Part shown: one piece after another, positions 40,458-50,517 of the stretch | How positions within the stretch are numbered: the first letter of the stretch is position 1 | Layout of the letters: each line of letters begins with the position of its first letter | Source of the DNA: Streptomyces violaceusniger | Lineage (GTDB): Bacteria > Actinomycetota > Actinomycetes > Streptomycetales > Streptomycetaceae | Length of the DNA stretch: 64,000 bases | Direction of reading: 5' to 3' | Assembly (NCBI GenBank): GCA_005405945.1 | Contig: BJHW01000002.1 | Span: 992,001-1,056,000, forward strand | Program-made: the position numbers and the translations under genes | Notes under the pieces: model-generated | Told to the model about the DNA's origin: nothing | Databases searched by the model: none | What the model saw: only the letters and a program-made list of their open reading frames with translations

Positions 40458-43275
40458 ATGGATCTCCGAAAGACCCGGCCGAGGGGCCGGCGCCTGGCCG
40501 CCGCCGTGGCCGCCGCTGTCCTCCTCGTGGGCGCGGGCACCTGGGCGGTCGCCGCCTCCGGTGACCGGCCGGCCGTGCACCGCCAGGACCGCGTGCTGGA
40601 CATGCCGGGCGCGCGCATCGACACCTCGTACTTCACCGCGGGCACCGGCCGCAGGCCCGCGGTCCTGCTCGGCCACGGCTTCGGCGGCAGCAAGGAGGAC
40701 GTACGCGACCACGCCGAGGAACTGGCCCGCGACGGATACGCCGTGCTGACCTGGTCGGCGCGTGGTTTCGGCAGATCCACGGGGAAGATCGGGCTCAATG
40801 ACCCGGACCACGAGGTGGCCGATGTCCGGCGGCTGATCGACTGGCTGGCGAAACGTCCCGAGGTGCGGCTCGACCGCCGGGGCGACCCCCGGGTGGGCGT
40901 CGCCGGCGCCTCCTACGGCGGGGCGATCTCTCTGCTCGCCGCCGGATACGACCGCCGGGTGGACGCCATCGCGCCCGAGATCACCTACTGGAACCTCGCC
41001 GACGCGCTCTTTCCGAACGGCGTCTACAAGAAGCTCTGGGCCGGGCTGTTCTTCACCACCGGCTCGGCCGACCTCACCGGCGCCCAGGGCGGCCAGGGGG
41101 ACGCCGGCGGCGCGGGAGGCTCAGGCGGGGGATGGGCCAGGGAGGCCAGGGGGCCAGGGAGGTCAAGGTCAGGGAGGCGGAGGCGGCGGGACGGGCCAAG
41201 GGGCCCAGACGGGCCCGGGAGGCCCGAACGGCGGGGCAGAGACCAGGACGGACCAGGGCCAGGGCTGCGGTCGCTTCGAGAAGCAACTGTGCGAGATGTA
41301 CGAGCGGGTCGCGGTCGCCGGAAAGCCCGACGCCGCCGCCCGCCGGCTGCTCGAGGCCCGCAGCCCGTCCGCCGTCGCCGACCGGATCAAGGTCCCCACG
41401 CTGATCCTCCAGGGGCAGGCCGACTCCCTCTTCCCGCTCGGCCACGCCGACGCCATGGCGAAGGCGATCCGGGCCAACGGGGCGCCGGTCGCCGTCGACT
41501 GGACGGCCGGCGGACATGACGGCGGCGACCGCGAGACCTCGCGGGTGGCGGCCCGCACCGAAGCCTGGTTCGACCGCTACCTCAAGGGCGACAAGGGCAC
41601 CGACACCGGACCCGCCTTCCGGATCAGCCGCACCGGCGGCATCGACACCACCAACGGCGCGGTCCAGTTGCGCGGCGCCACCGGCGAGCGCTATCCCGGC
41701 CTCGGCGACGGCGGCCGGACGGTGGCGCTGCGCGGACGCGAGCAGTCGTTCGCCAACCCGCCCGGGGCGGGGCCGCCCTCCATCTCCGCCGTGCCGGGCA
41801 TCGCCGGACTGTCCCAGGCGTCCTCGCTCGGCGTCGGCCTCTCCCTCGACGTCCCCGGCCAGTTCGCCCGGTTCGACTCGGCGCCGCTGGACCGGCCCCT
41901 GCGGATCACCGGATCGCCCGAGGTGAAGGTGCGGGTCAAGGCCGACACGGACGACGCCGTGCTCTTCGCCAAGGTCTACGACGTGGGGCCGGACGGACAG
42001 CAGGTGCTGCCCGAACAGCTGGTCGCGCCGGTGCGCGTCGACGGCGCGAAGCAGGGCCGTACCGTCACCGTCCGGCTGCCCGCCGTGGACCACGAGCTCA
42101 TCGCGGGCCACCGGCTCCGGCTCGTCCTCGCCTCCACCGACCTCGGCTACGCCTCCCCGGTCGAGCCCGCCACCTACACGGTCGGGCTCGCCGACGGCGG
42201 TCTGAAGGTGCCCACCGCGCCCGGGGTGCACACCCAGCCCGCCCCGCTGCCCGCATGGGTGTGGGGGCTGCCGCTCGGCGCGGCCGTGGTGGCGCTCGCG
42301 CTGCTGCTGACCGGCAGGCGGCGTACGGCCACTCCGCCGCCCGACCCCGAACTGGCCGACGTACCCCTGCAGATCACCGGTCTGAGCAAGCGCTACGCCA
42401 AGTCCGCCGACCGCTACGCGGTGCGCGACCTGTCCTTTCGCGTCGAGAAGGGGCAGGTGCTCGGGCTCCTCGGGCCCAACGGCGCGGGCAAGACCACCAC
42501 CTTGCGGATGCTCATGGGGCTCATCGCCCCCGACGACGGCGAGATCCGGGTGTTCGGCCAGGCCATCAGGCCCGGCGCGCCCGTGCTCTCCCGCGTGGGC
42601 GCCTTCGTCGAGGGGGCGGGTTTCCTGCCGCATCTGACCGGCAGCGCCAACCTGGAGCTGTACTGGCGGGCCACCGGCCGCCCCGCCGCCGACGCCCATA
42701 TCGAGGAGGCCCTGGAGATCGCGGGCCTGGGCAGCGCGCTGGAGCGTGCCGTACGCACCTACTCCCAGGGCATGCGGCAGCGGCTGGCCATCGCCCAGGC
42801 CATGCTGGGCCTGCCCGATCTGCTGATCCTCGACGAACCGACCAACGGCCTCGACCCGCCGCAGATCCGCGAGATGCGCGAGGTGATGATCCGGTACGCC
42901 GCCGCGGGGCGCACGGTGATCGTTTCCAGCCATCTCCTGGCGGAGGTCGAGCAGTCCTGCACCCATCTGGTCGTGATGGACCGCGGCCGGCTGATCCAGG
43001 CGGGCCCGGTCGGCGAGATCACCGGTAACGGCGGCAGTGTGCTGGTGGGCCACGACGGCGAGCTGAGCGAGGCCCTGGTGGGCAAGGTGGACGCGCTGCC
43101 CGGGGTCGGCTCCGCCCGCCGCACCGCCGACGGACTGCTCGTCCAGCTCGACGGGACCACCCCGGCGCGGCTGCTCGCCGAACTGGTGCGGCTGGAGATC
43201 CCGGTGACCAGCTTCGGGCCCAACCGGCGTCTGGAAGACGCGTTCTTGACGCTGATCGGAGGAGGATCCGCGTGA
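40458..43275 (+). CDS. Fusion: secreted-type alpha/beta hydrolase (PepX/CocE-like) with ABC transporter ATPase
   Basis: About 940 residues. It starts with a signal anchor (RRLAAAVAAAVLLVGAG), then an alpha/beta hydrolase with GASYGG nucleophile Ser (about residue 151), LILQGQADSLFPLG (Asp) and AGGHDGG (His), followed by an X-prolyl peptidase C-terminal-like jelly-roll. A membrane helix (LPLGAAVVALALLLTG) leads into a cytoplasmic ABC ATPase: Walker A GPNGAGKT, signature YSQGMRQRLA, Walker B LLILDEP, His of VSSHLL. The hydrolase is interrupted by a Gly/Gln repeat linker (about 41085-41250). Two base losses near 41130 and 41155 in that run break the frame. The stop overlaps the permease GTG (GTGA), so the ATPase and permease form one ABC system carrying an extracellular hydrolase. 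Confidence 0.85.
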
Positions 43276-44135
43276 GCTCCCTGTCCCAGGCCACCGAGGT
43301 CGCGCCCGGCTATCGGGCCGGCCACACCCTGCCGCTGCGGGTCGAGGCCGTACGGCAGCTGCGCCGTCGCCGTACCCTGGTGATGGGCCTGGTGCTGGCC
43401 TTGCTGCCGTTCGTCCTCGTGGTCGCGTTCGCCATCGGCGGCACCCCCGAGGGGCGGGAGAACCGGGTCACCCTGATGACCACGGCCACCGCCTCCGGCG
43501 CCAACCTCGCCGCCACCGCGCTGTTCGTCTCGGCCGCCTTTCTGCTGGTGGTGCCGGTCGCGCTGTTCTGCGGCGACACCGTGGCCTCCGAGGCCAGCTG
43601 GTCCTCGCTGCGCTATCTGCTGGCCGCGCCCGTGCCCCGGGCCCGGCTGCTGGTGAGCAAGCTGGCGGTGGCCCTGGTGTTCAGCGCGGCCGCCATGGTG
43701 CTGCTGCCGCTGGTCGCGCTCGCGGTGGGCACCGTGGCGTACGGCTGGGGGCCGCTGCGGATGCCCACGGGCGGTGAGCTGCCGGTCGGGGACGCCCTCG
43801 TCCGGCTGGCCCTGGTGGTGCTGTACATCTTCCTGTCCCAGCTGGTCACGGCCGCCCTGGCGTTCTGGCTCTCGACCGTCACGGACGCGCCGCTGGGTGC
43901 GGTGGGCGGCGCGGTGGGGCTCACCATCGTGGGTAATGTGCTGGACGCGGTCACCGCGCTCGGCTCGTGGCGCGACTTCCTGCCCGCGCACTGGCAGTTC
44001 GCGTGGGCGGACGCACTCCAGCCCCACATGGAGTGGGGCGGGATGGTGAAGGGCGTCTCGGTCTCCGTCGCGTACGCGCTGGTGCTCTTCGCGCTCGCCT
44101 TCCGCGGCTTCGGCCGCAAGGACGTGGTGTCCTAG
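43272..44135 (+). CDS. ABC transporter permease (ABC-2 type)
   Basis: 287 residues with six predicted membrane helices (e.g. LVMGLVLALLPFVLVVAFAI, LFVSAAFLLVVPVALF, LALVVLYIFLSQLVTAALAF) and a conserved DTVASEASWSSLRYLLAAPV motif between helices 2 and 3, as in the ABC-2 permease family (EGRENR loop after helix 1). The GTG start at 43272 overlaps the TGA of the ATPase fusion. Direction of transport (export) is inferred from the family. It presumably pairs with the upstream ATPase. Confidence 0.87.
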   Translation: MSSLSQATEVAPGYRAGHTLPLRVEAVRQLRRRRTLVMGLVLALLPFVLVVAFAIGGTPEGRENRVTLMTTATASGANLAATALFVSAAFLLVVPVALFCGDTVASEASWSSLRYLLAAPVPRARLLVSKLAVALVFSAAAMVLLPLVALAVGTVAYGWGPLRMPTGGELPVGDALVRLALVVLYIFLSQLVTAALAFWLSTVTDAPLGAVGGAVGLTIVGNVLDAVTALGSWRDFLPAHWQFAWADALQPHMEWGGMVKGVSVSVAYALVLFALAFRGFGRKDVVS

Positions 44136-44262
44136 CCCGGCCACGGCTGCTGCTCCCGACCCGGCCACGGCTCCCGACCCGGCCACGGCTGCTGGCCCGG
44201 CCACGGCTGCTGGCCCGGCCACGGCTGCTGGCCCGGCCACGGCCGCCGGGCCGGGTCAGTAG
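44134..44262. repeat. 18-bp tandem repeat between convergent genes
   Basis: About seven copies of CCCGGCCACGGCTGCTGG and variants, between the permease stop and the monooxygenase stop. The last copies become GCCGCCGGGCCGGG. Reading the minus strand the repeat encodes PWPGQQ, but no supported gene uses that frame. Confidence 0.85.
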
Positions 44263-45437
44263 TCCTTGAGGGTGTAGGAGTTGACCACCTGGTAGAAGCT
44301 GTCGTCGATATTGGTCGGGTTGGTGTCGAGCTCCTGCCCGGCCCCTGCCTTTTGGGCGTCCTTCCGGGCCTTGTTGTCCAGCGCGAGCTGCTGGTTGGCC
44401 GCCACATAGCCCCGCAGCTCGCGCTCGTAGGCGGCGAAGGCCGCGGTGTGGTCGCCGCCGGCGGCCCTGAGCTCGCCCGCCAGGACGTAGGCGCCGACCA
44501 CGGCCACGCTGGTGCTCTGTCCGGACGCCGGCGAGCCGCAGTAGCCGGCGTCGCCGACCAGGGCCACCCGGCCACGGGACCAGGAGTCCATGTGGATCTG
44601 GGCCGTCGCGTCGAAGTGGAAGTCCGGCGCCCCCCACATGTACTCCAGCAGCCGTGGCATCTCCCAGCGCGCGTGCCGGTACCGCTCGGCCACCAGCCGC
44701 TTCTGCTCCGAGACCGACCGGGAGCCGAGGAACGTGGCGGGTGGTTCGTCCGAGTCGATGCCGATGTAGACCCGGGCCTCGGTGTTGTCGCGGACACTCA
44801 TCATCATGCCGCCCCAGACGTCGCCGGTCATCTGGTAGATGACCTCCCAGCGGTCGAGGCCCAGATAGTTCGGCACCGTCCACACGCCCAGATAGCCCCC
44901 CAGATGGCGGAGGAAGCTCTCCTCCGGGCCGAAGACCAGCGCCCGGGTGGAGGAGTGCACCCCGTCGGCCGCCACCACGAGGTCGAAGGCGCGCGCACCG
45001 CCCCGGTGGAAGGTGACCGCCACCTCGTCGGGCGCCTGGACCAGCGAGGCGATCGAATCGTTGAAGAGGTACTCGATCCCGTCGCCGCCCGCGGCCATCA
45101 GCACCGAGGACAGATCGTCCCGCAGGATCTCGATGTCGGAGCCGCTGAGATCCCCGCCACTCGCCGTCCACTCGGTGGTGCTGAACAGCTCCTTTCCGTC
45201 GTCGTCGACCATCGACATGCCGCGCAGCCCGGTGCTGCGCGCCCGGATCTCCTCCAGTACGCCCATCCGCTCGCACACATCGAGCGCCGGGCCCCGTACG
45301 TCGATCGCCTGTCCGCCCGGGCGCGGGCGCGCGGCGCGCTCCACGACGGTGACCTGGAAGCCATAGCGATCCAGCCAGTAGGCGAGCGCGGGCCCGGCGA
45401 TACTGGCCCCGGAAATCAGAACCCGTGCATTCCGCAT
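44256..45437 (-). CDS. FAD-dependent monooxygenase
   Basis: 393 residues of the class A flavoprotein hydroxylase family (PHBH/TetX-like). N-terminal FAD-binding strand LISGASIAGPALAYWL, the internal DG motif VVAADGVHSST, and the C-terminal GD motif RVALVGDAGYC before a helix with GQSTSVAVVGAYVL. No signal peptide. The start at 45437 is preceded by GGAAGGG. No substrate can be assigned; relatives include tetracycline- and rifamycin-inactivating or polyketide-tailoring monooxygenases. It is alone on its transcript. Upstream is a 28-bp palindrome, a candidate operator. The convergent neighbour is the ABC permease. Confidence 0.87.
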   Translation of the reverse strand: MRNARVLISGASIAGPALAYWLDRYGFQVTVVERAARPRPGGQAIDVRGPALDVCERMGVLEEIRARSTGLRGMSMVDDDGKELFSTTEWTASGGDLSGSDIEILRDDLSSVLMAAGGDGIEYLFNDSIASLVQAPDEVAVTFHRGGARAFDLVVAADGVHSSTRALVFGPEESFLRHLGGYLGVWTVPNYLGLDRWEVIYQMTGDVWGGMMMSVRDNTEARVYIGIDSDEPPATFLGSRSVSEQKRLVAERYRHARWEMPRLLEYMWGAPDFHFDATAQIHMDSWSRGRVALVGDAGYCGSPASGQSTSVAVVGAYVLAGELRAAGGDHTAAFAAYERELRGYVAANQQLALDNKARKDAQKAGAGQELDTNPTNIDDSFYQVVNSYTLKDY

Positions 45438-45636
45438 GGTGTTGTCCCTTCCGAATTCAACCACCGAATGTGGTGCCTCGGAAAAGACTGGCCGGAGCCA
45501 CCGACACCGCACCGACGCGGCGCCGACGCCGGGTCGGTGACGTGCCGACGAGCCGCCGACATCGTACCGACAGGGCTTCGACACCCCGCTGTCGCGGGGA
45601 GTTGGGCATGGCCGGGGGCGTTCGCCAGGCGAGCGG

Positions 45637-45664
45637 AACTCTCTCATCGGTTAATGAGAGTGTT
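45637..45664. promoter_or_regulatory. 28-bp operator-like palindrome
   Basis: Arms AACTCTCTCAT (45637-45647) and ATGAGAGTGTT (45654-45664), complementary at ten of eleven positions, with a 6-bp spacer containing TTA. About 200 bp upstream of the monooxygenase start. The form suits a TetR or MarR dimer site; no regulator gene is adjacent. Confidence 0.55.
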
Positions 45665-46012
45665 ACTTCGATGTGTTGTGTGATTCCGTAGTGATCGATG
45701 AGACTGGGGATTCCGACCGGTCAGCCCAAAAGATCGGTCGCCCCGCACTGGTGACGTTCGGTCCGCCCCCACGATCCGAACAGGATGGGACCTTATGCGC
45801 AATTCGCTGGAGCACGTCCGCGTGATCCCCGCCGCCGTCGTGCCCGTCTGCCCGAGACCCCGCCGGAGATCTCACCTCTCCCCGCGCGGATCGGCCACGG
45901 TCGCGGCGTAGCCGCCCCTCACCACTCACCGAACGGCGGATCGTCCCGGCCTTCCCGGCGACGCCGTCCTCCGGCCTGCCCGTAGGCGCCTGCCCCTGTG
46001 CACATGCCCGCG

Positions 46013-46066
46013 GGCCACGTGGTCTGCCATGGCCACGTGGTCTGCCATGGCCACGCGGTCTGTCAT
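46013..46066. repeat. 18-bp direct repeat, three copies
   Basis: GGCCACGTGGTCTGCCAT twice (46013, 46031) and a two-base variant (46049), ending about 70 bp before the glycosyltransferase start. Each copy contains the small palindrome CCACGTGG, and the junctions create CCATGG. Confidence 0.85.
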
Positions 46067-46136
46067 GGGCACGGCCGGAACGTCCGCGTGCCCACGGCCC
46101 GTTCGGTGAGGCACCCCCACGAAAGGAACCCCTCAG

Positions 46137-48481
46137 GTGCTTACTTCGCACCACCCACGATCACGCGAATCCCAGCAACCCGTGCCCGCCGCCCGCGGCG
46201 GCGTGGCGGAACCGAGCGGGCATGTGCTGGCGGTTGGCACACCGGGCCCCAGGCTCGACCGGCTGACACGGACACTCGTCTCCACCGGGCATGAGGTGAG
46301 CCATGCGGAGCCCGGCGATGTCAGCCGACAGATGCGGCACTCCCCGCCGGACGCGATCGTCGCCCTGGACGACGCCGACGCCGACGCCGGACTGGACGTG
46401 ATACGCGAGGTCCGCGCCGTCCCCGCCGGACGGGCGCTCCCCCTGCTGATGGTCACCTCCGACCCCGGCCCCACCGGCGTCGCCGACATGCTGCGCGGCG
46501 GCGCCGACGACTGCGTGGCGGAGACCTCCGACCCCGTCGAGCTCTCCGCCCGGATCGAGGCCAAGCTGCGCCGGGTTCCGGTCCCCGTCGAGAACCTGCT
46601 GCTCGACCCGCGCACCGGCCTGTACTCCCAGCCCCACTTCCTGGGCGAGCTCGACCGGGAGCTCAAGCGGGTCGACGACAGCCGCACCGGTGGCGTCGTC
46701 GCCATGGTGGGCGTGGCCGAGATCGCCTCCCTCGAGGCCCGGTTGGGGCCGCGCGTGCGCCGTGAGGTCGCCGAACGTCTCGCGGGAGTGGCCGAGAAGC
46801 TGGGCGGCGTCTGCGACCGGCTCGGCTGGGACGACGAGGGCCATCTGCTGATGCTGATGCCCGGTGTGGACGAGGACGCCGCGCGCCGCGAACTGCAGAA
46901 CTTCGCCAACGCCGTGGCCGGTACCCGCTTCGTGGTGGCCGATGAGAACGTGCGGCTGACCCCCGCGATCGGCTGGACCCCGCTGGCCGACTGCGCGGAC
47001 CGCGCCCAGGCCGTCGCGGGCGCCCGGAACGCGGTCGAGGAGTCGATCCGCCACCGGGACCTGCGGCCGGTCAAGTACGCGGCCTGGATGCGCGGCACCC
47101 ACCGGCGCAGCCGCCGGACCCTCGCCACCGCCCTCCGCACCCTGCTGTCGGTGCTCTCGCCCGTCCTGGTGCTCCTCTTCGGGGTGGGCATCCCGTTCGT
47201 CTTCTACCAGCAGATGTACGAGCTGGGCTGGGACGTCGGCTCGGCCGCGTACTGGGTCGTGGTGTCCGGCCTGGTGCTCTCCGCCGCGCTGATCGTGCTG
47301 GAGTGCCTCTTCTCGCTCGACGCCAAACCCCGGCCGGAACGGCCCGCGCAGCCGTATCCACCGGCCAGCGCCGTCATCGCCGCGTATCTGCCCAATGAGG
47401 CCGCGACCATCGTCGACACCATCGAGTCCTTCCTCCGCCTGGACTACCCCAACGAGCTGGAGATCGTGCTCGCGTACAACACGCCGCACCCCATGCCCGT
47501 CGAGGAGACCCTGCGCGAGATGGCCCGCCGCGACCCGCGGCTGGTGCTGATGCCGGTGGCGGGCAGCACCTCCAAGGCGCAGAACGTCAACGCCGCGGTC
47601 ACCCGGGTGCGCGGTGAGTTCGTCGGCATCTTCGACGCGGACCACCACCCGGTGCCCGACGCCTTCCAGCACGCCTGGCACTGGCTGTCAGGCGGGTACG
47701 ACGTGGTCCAGGGCCACTGTGTGATCCGCAACGGCGAGAGCTCCTGGGTCTCCAAGCTGGTGGGCGTGGAGTTCGAGGCCATCTACGCCGTCAGCCACCC
47801 CGGCCGGACCCGGCTCTACACCTTCGGTGTCTTCGGCGGCTCCAACGGCTTCTGGCGCACCGATCTGCTCGCCCGGACCCGGATGCACGGCACGATGCTC
47901 ACCGAGGACATCGACTCCACGATGCGCGCCCTCCACGAGGGCGCCCGGATCGCCACCGACCGCACCCTCATCTCGCGCGAACTGGCGCCCACCACCCTCA
48001 AGGCGCTGTGGAACCAGCGGTCGCGCTGGGCCCAGGGCTGGCTCCAGGTGTCGCTGAAGTACCTGTGGCGGGGCTTGCGCTCGCCGGCCTTCACCGCCCG
48101 TCAGAAGGCGGGGCTGCTGGTGCTGCTGGGCTGGCGGGAGATCCAGCCGTGGCTGACCCTGCAGATCCTGCCCGTGCTGCTGTACTCGGCGTGGCGGGCC
48201 GGGGAGTGGACCATCTCGACTGGGCGGTGCCGGTCTGCCTGCTGGCCACCTTGTTCACGCTGTCCGCCGGGCTGGTGCAGGCGCTGTTCGCGTGGCGGCT
48301 CGCGGTGCCCGAACTGCGCCGCCGCAGGGCGTGGTTCTGGCGGTATCTGCTGGTGTCCACCGTCTTCTACAGCCACTTCAAGAACATCGTGGCCCGTCAG
48401 TCGCTCCTCAAGGAGGTGCTGCGGGACCGCCAGTGGCGGGTCACCCCGCGCCCCGGTGACAAGGCGGTGAAGCGGACATGA
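46137..48481 (+). CDS. Receiver-like/GGDEF-like/processive family 2 glycosyltransferase fusion
   Basis: About 780 residues from a GTG with GAAAGGA upstream. Residues about 30-140 look like a response-regulator receiver (PDAIVALDD, LPLLMVTSD, GADDCVAETSD) with an uncertain phosphoacceptor. Residues 155-310 begin like GGDEF domains (DPRTGLYSQPHF) but the active-site loop reads RLGWDDEGHLLMLMP, so it is degenerate. Membrane helices follow (SVLSPVLVLLFGVGIPFVFY and WVVVSGLVLSAALIVLECLF). The glycosyltransferase has DAD (FDADHH, about 498), TED (about 588) and QRSRW (about 626), the full cellulose/hyaluronan-synthase-type signature. The C-terminus has more helices. One base is missing near 48206 (GGGGAGTGG should be GGGGAGGTGG). 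It overlaps the next ATG (ATGA). Confidence 0.87.
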
Positions 48482-49727
48482 GCACGGTGTCCACGACCAT
48501 CGCCGCCACCACCGCCCCCGGGCGGCGGGCGGCACGCCCGCCAGGACCGCGCCCTCGCGGAACCGGAGGAACCAGGAGATCCAGGGCTTCCGCGGAATGG
48601 CGGCGCTCCTCACGGTCGTCTTCCACGTCTGGCAGCAGTACTTCGTCTACGACCGGGACGGCGCCCACTCACCGGTGCCCAACCGGTACGCGAACGCGCT
48701 GGTGTCGCTGGAGGTCATCGACCTCTTCTTCGTCCTCTCCGCGTATCTGCTGACGCTGTCCTACGCACGGGCGGCGATCGACGGGGGCTCGACCCGCCCC
48801 GGCCGGGTGTTCCTCTTCCGGCGGGCCATCCGGATCGTCCCGCTGTACTTCCTGGCGGTGACGTTCATCTGGGCCACCCGCAATCCCACCCTGCCCGGCG
48901 AGTGGTCCGATCTGCTGCACCACCTCACCTTCACCCAGGTCTTCGACCAGGAGCAGATCTTCTACACCATCGGCCCCACCTGGTCGTTGTCGCTGGAAAT
49001 CATGTTCTATGTGGCGCTGGTGGGACTCGGCCCGCTGGCCGTCCGCGCCTGCCGTCCGCTGCGCCGGCGGGCCTCCCGGGTGGCGGTGTGCGCCGTGGGG
49101 TGCGCCCTGCTGTACATCGGGCCGTGTCTCTGGATCGCGGTCGCCCGCTACGGGCTTCGGATCCCGCACACCGAATGGCCGGTGTACTTCGGCCCGCAGG
49201 CCCGCTTCGGCGGGTTCGCCGCGGGCATGGGCCTCGCCGTGCTGATGGTCGCCCTCGGCGACCGCGGACGGCTGGACGCGAAGGTGGCGGTCCCGCTGCG
49301 GGCTGCCGCCCTGCTGGGGCTGTATGTGCTGTCCTTCTCCGGTACGGAGGCGGAGGACTTCCCCACCACCTTCTACCACCCGCTGTCCGCCCTGCTGTGG
49401 ACGCTGCTGCTGTACAGCACCATCCATGTGCGGCGGCAGGGGCGGTGGCACTCATGGCTCACGGCCCGCTGGCTCACCGGTGTCGGCCTCGCCAGCTACA
49501 GCCTCTTCGTCTGGCACGAGCCGATCATGCTGGGCCTGTACAACGCGGGGCTGCTGCCGCCCGACGGCCAGTCGGGCTTCCCGTTGGCCGTGGTCATCGT
49601 GCTGGCGGTGGCCGTGGCCGCCGCCACGGTGAGCTACTGGGTCATCGAGTACCCGGCGAGTCTGCTCGGGAAGCTCAAGGACGGCCAGGGGCGTTCGCGC
49701 GACTTCTACCCGGAGGCAGCGCGCTAG
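48478..49727 (+). CDS. Membrane acyltransferase (acyltransferase 3 family)
   Basis: About 415 residues, overlapping the glycosyltransferase stop by ATGA. After a basic N-terminus the family start IQGFRGMAALLTVVFHVW gives the catalytic His. About ten membrane helices follow, with the FFVLSAYLLTLSYARA, FYTIGPTWSLSLEIMFYV and FVWHEPIM motifs usual for the family. One base is lost or gained near 48525, between the ATG and the conserved start; both parts join as one protein. The family O-acylates sugars or polymers across the membrane, so it most likely modifies the product of the glycosyltransferase. Confidence 0.82.
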
Positions 49728-49738
49728 CCAGGAACACA

Positions 49739-49776
49739 CGTTCCCCGGTGTACGGGTGGCCGTACACCGGGGAACG
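49739..49776. terminator. 17-bp stem terminator after the acyltransferase
   Basis: Perfect inverted repeat CGTTCCCCGGTGTACGG / CCGTACACCGGGGAACG with a 4-nt loop (49756-49759). Confidence 0.85.
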
Positions 49777-49897
49777 GTGGTTATCATCTGGCTCGTTCTT
49801 TACTGTGTAACACGTGTGCGTCGGACATCTGTTCCGCTGGGAATCGGGCTTCCGGGGCACCCCACCCAACCCATGCCATAACGGGGAGACCAGCGAA

Positions 49898-50506
49898 ATG
49901 GGTCGACACAGCCGACCGACCGCCGCACAGCAGGCGCGTACCACGACGCTCAAGGCGGCCACCGCCCTCGGAGTGGCCGGAACCATAGCCTTCGGCCTCC
50001 ACTCGACGGTCGGCGGTGACAAGTCCGTCGAGGCCCGCTCCGATGTGAACTCACAGCAGGCGCAGGTGCCGGACGACGTCGAGCCCACCGCGGACCACTC
50101 GCCCTCGCAGAGCCATGTCGCGCCCAGCGAGTCCAAGAAGCCGAAGCTGATCTCCGACCACACCGACGCCGCCACCCCCGGCGGTGGGGGTTCGGACCGG
50201 AGCGCCGGCACACCGCGGCACGCCGCCCCGGCCACCCCGGACGCGGCCCCCTCCAAGGCCGCGCCCACCATGGCGCCCATCACCCCCGCACAGCGGAACG
50301 ACCAGGTGCCCTCGTCGCCCTCCGCGCCGAGCGAGACGACCCCGAGCGCCGACCCGACCACCCCGTCGCAACAGCCCAGCCAGCCGTCGCAGACCCCCGG
50401 CCAGGGCGGTCAGCACGGCAAGGGCCTGGTGGGCGGACTGGTGGACGGTGTCGGCGACACCCTGGACGGGGTGCTCGGTGGGGTCGGCGGTGTGCTCGGC
50501 GGCTGA
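49898..50506 (+). CDS. Secreted Pro/Ser/Gln-rich protein with Gly-rich tail
   Basis: 202 residues. ATG 49898 follows GGGGAG. There is a short basic N-terminus, then one hydrophobic segment (TALGVAGTIAFGLHSTV) that is a signal peptide or anchor. The next 120 residues are low-complexity Pro/Ser/Thr/Asp/Gln. The tail GGLVDGVGDTLDGVLGGVGG has a regular hydrophobic/Gly rhythm resembling short amphipathic or self-associating segments in Streptomyces surface proteins. No domain is recognised. It is separated from the acyltransferase by a terminator. Confidence 0.7.
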   Translation: MGRHSRPTAAQQARTTTLKAATALGVAGTIAFGLHSTVGGDKSVEARSDVNSQQAQVPDDVEPTADHSPSQSHVAPSESKKPKLISDHTDAATPGGGGSDRSAGTPRHAAPATPDAAPSKAAPTMAPITPAQRNDQVPSSPSAPSETTPSADPTTPSQQPSQPSQTPGQGGQHGKGLVGGLVDGVGDTLDGVLGGVGGVLGG

Positions 50507-50517
50507 CCGCCGCCGCC

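Larger units (their letters stand above)
45438..46136. other. Long divergent intergenic region
   Basis: A 699-bp gap between the leftward monooxygenase and the rightward glycosyltransferase. It holds the palindrome at 45637-45664 and the 18-bp array at 46013-46066. The local short ORFs show no family or ribosome-binding site that I can defend. Confidence 0.55.

Noticed and set aside
45998..46294. Small ORF rich in HVVCHG repeats
   Set aside because: It derives from the 18-bp repeat, overlaps the glycosyltransferase start in another frame, and has no ribosome-binding site.
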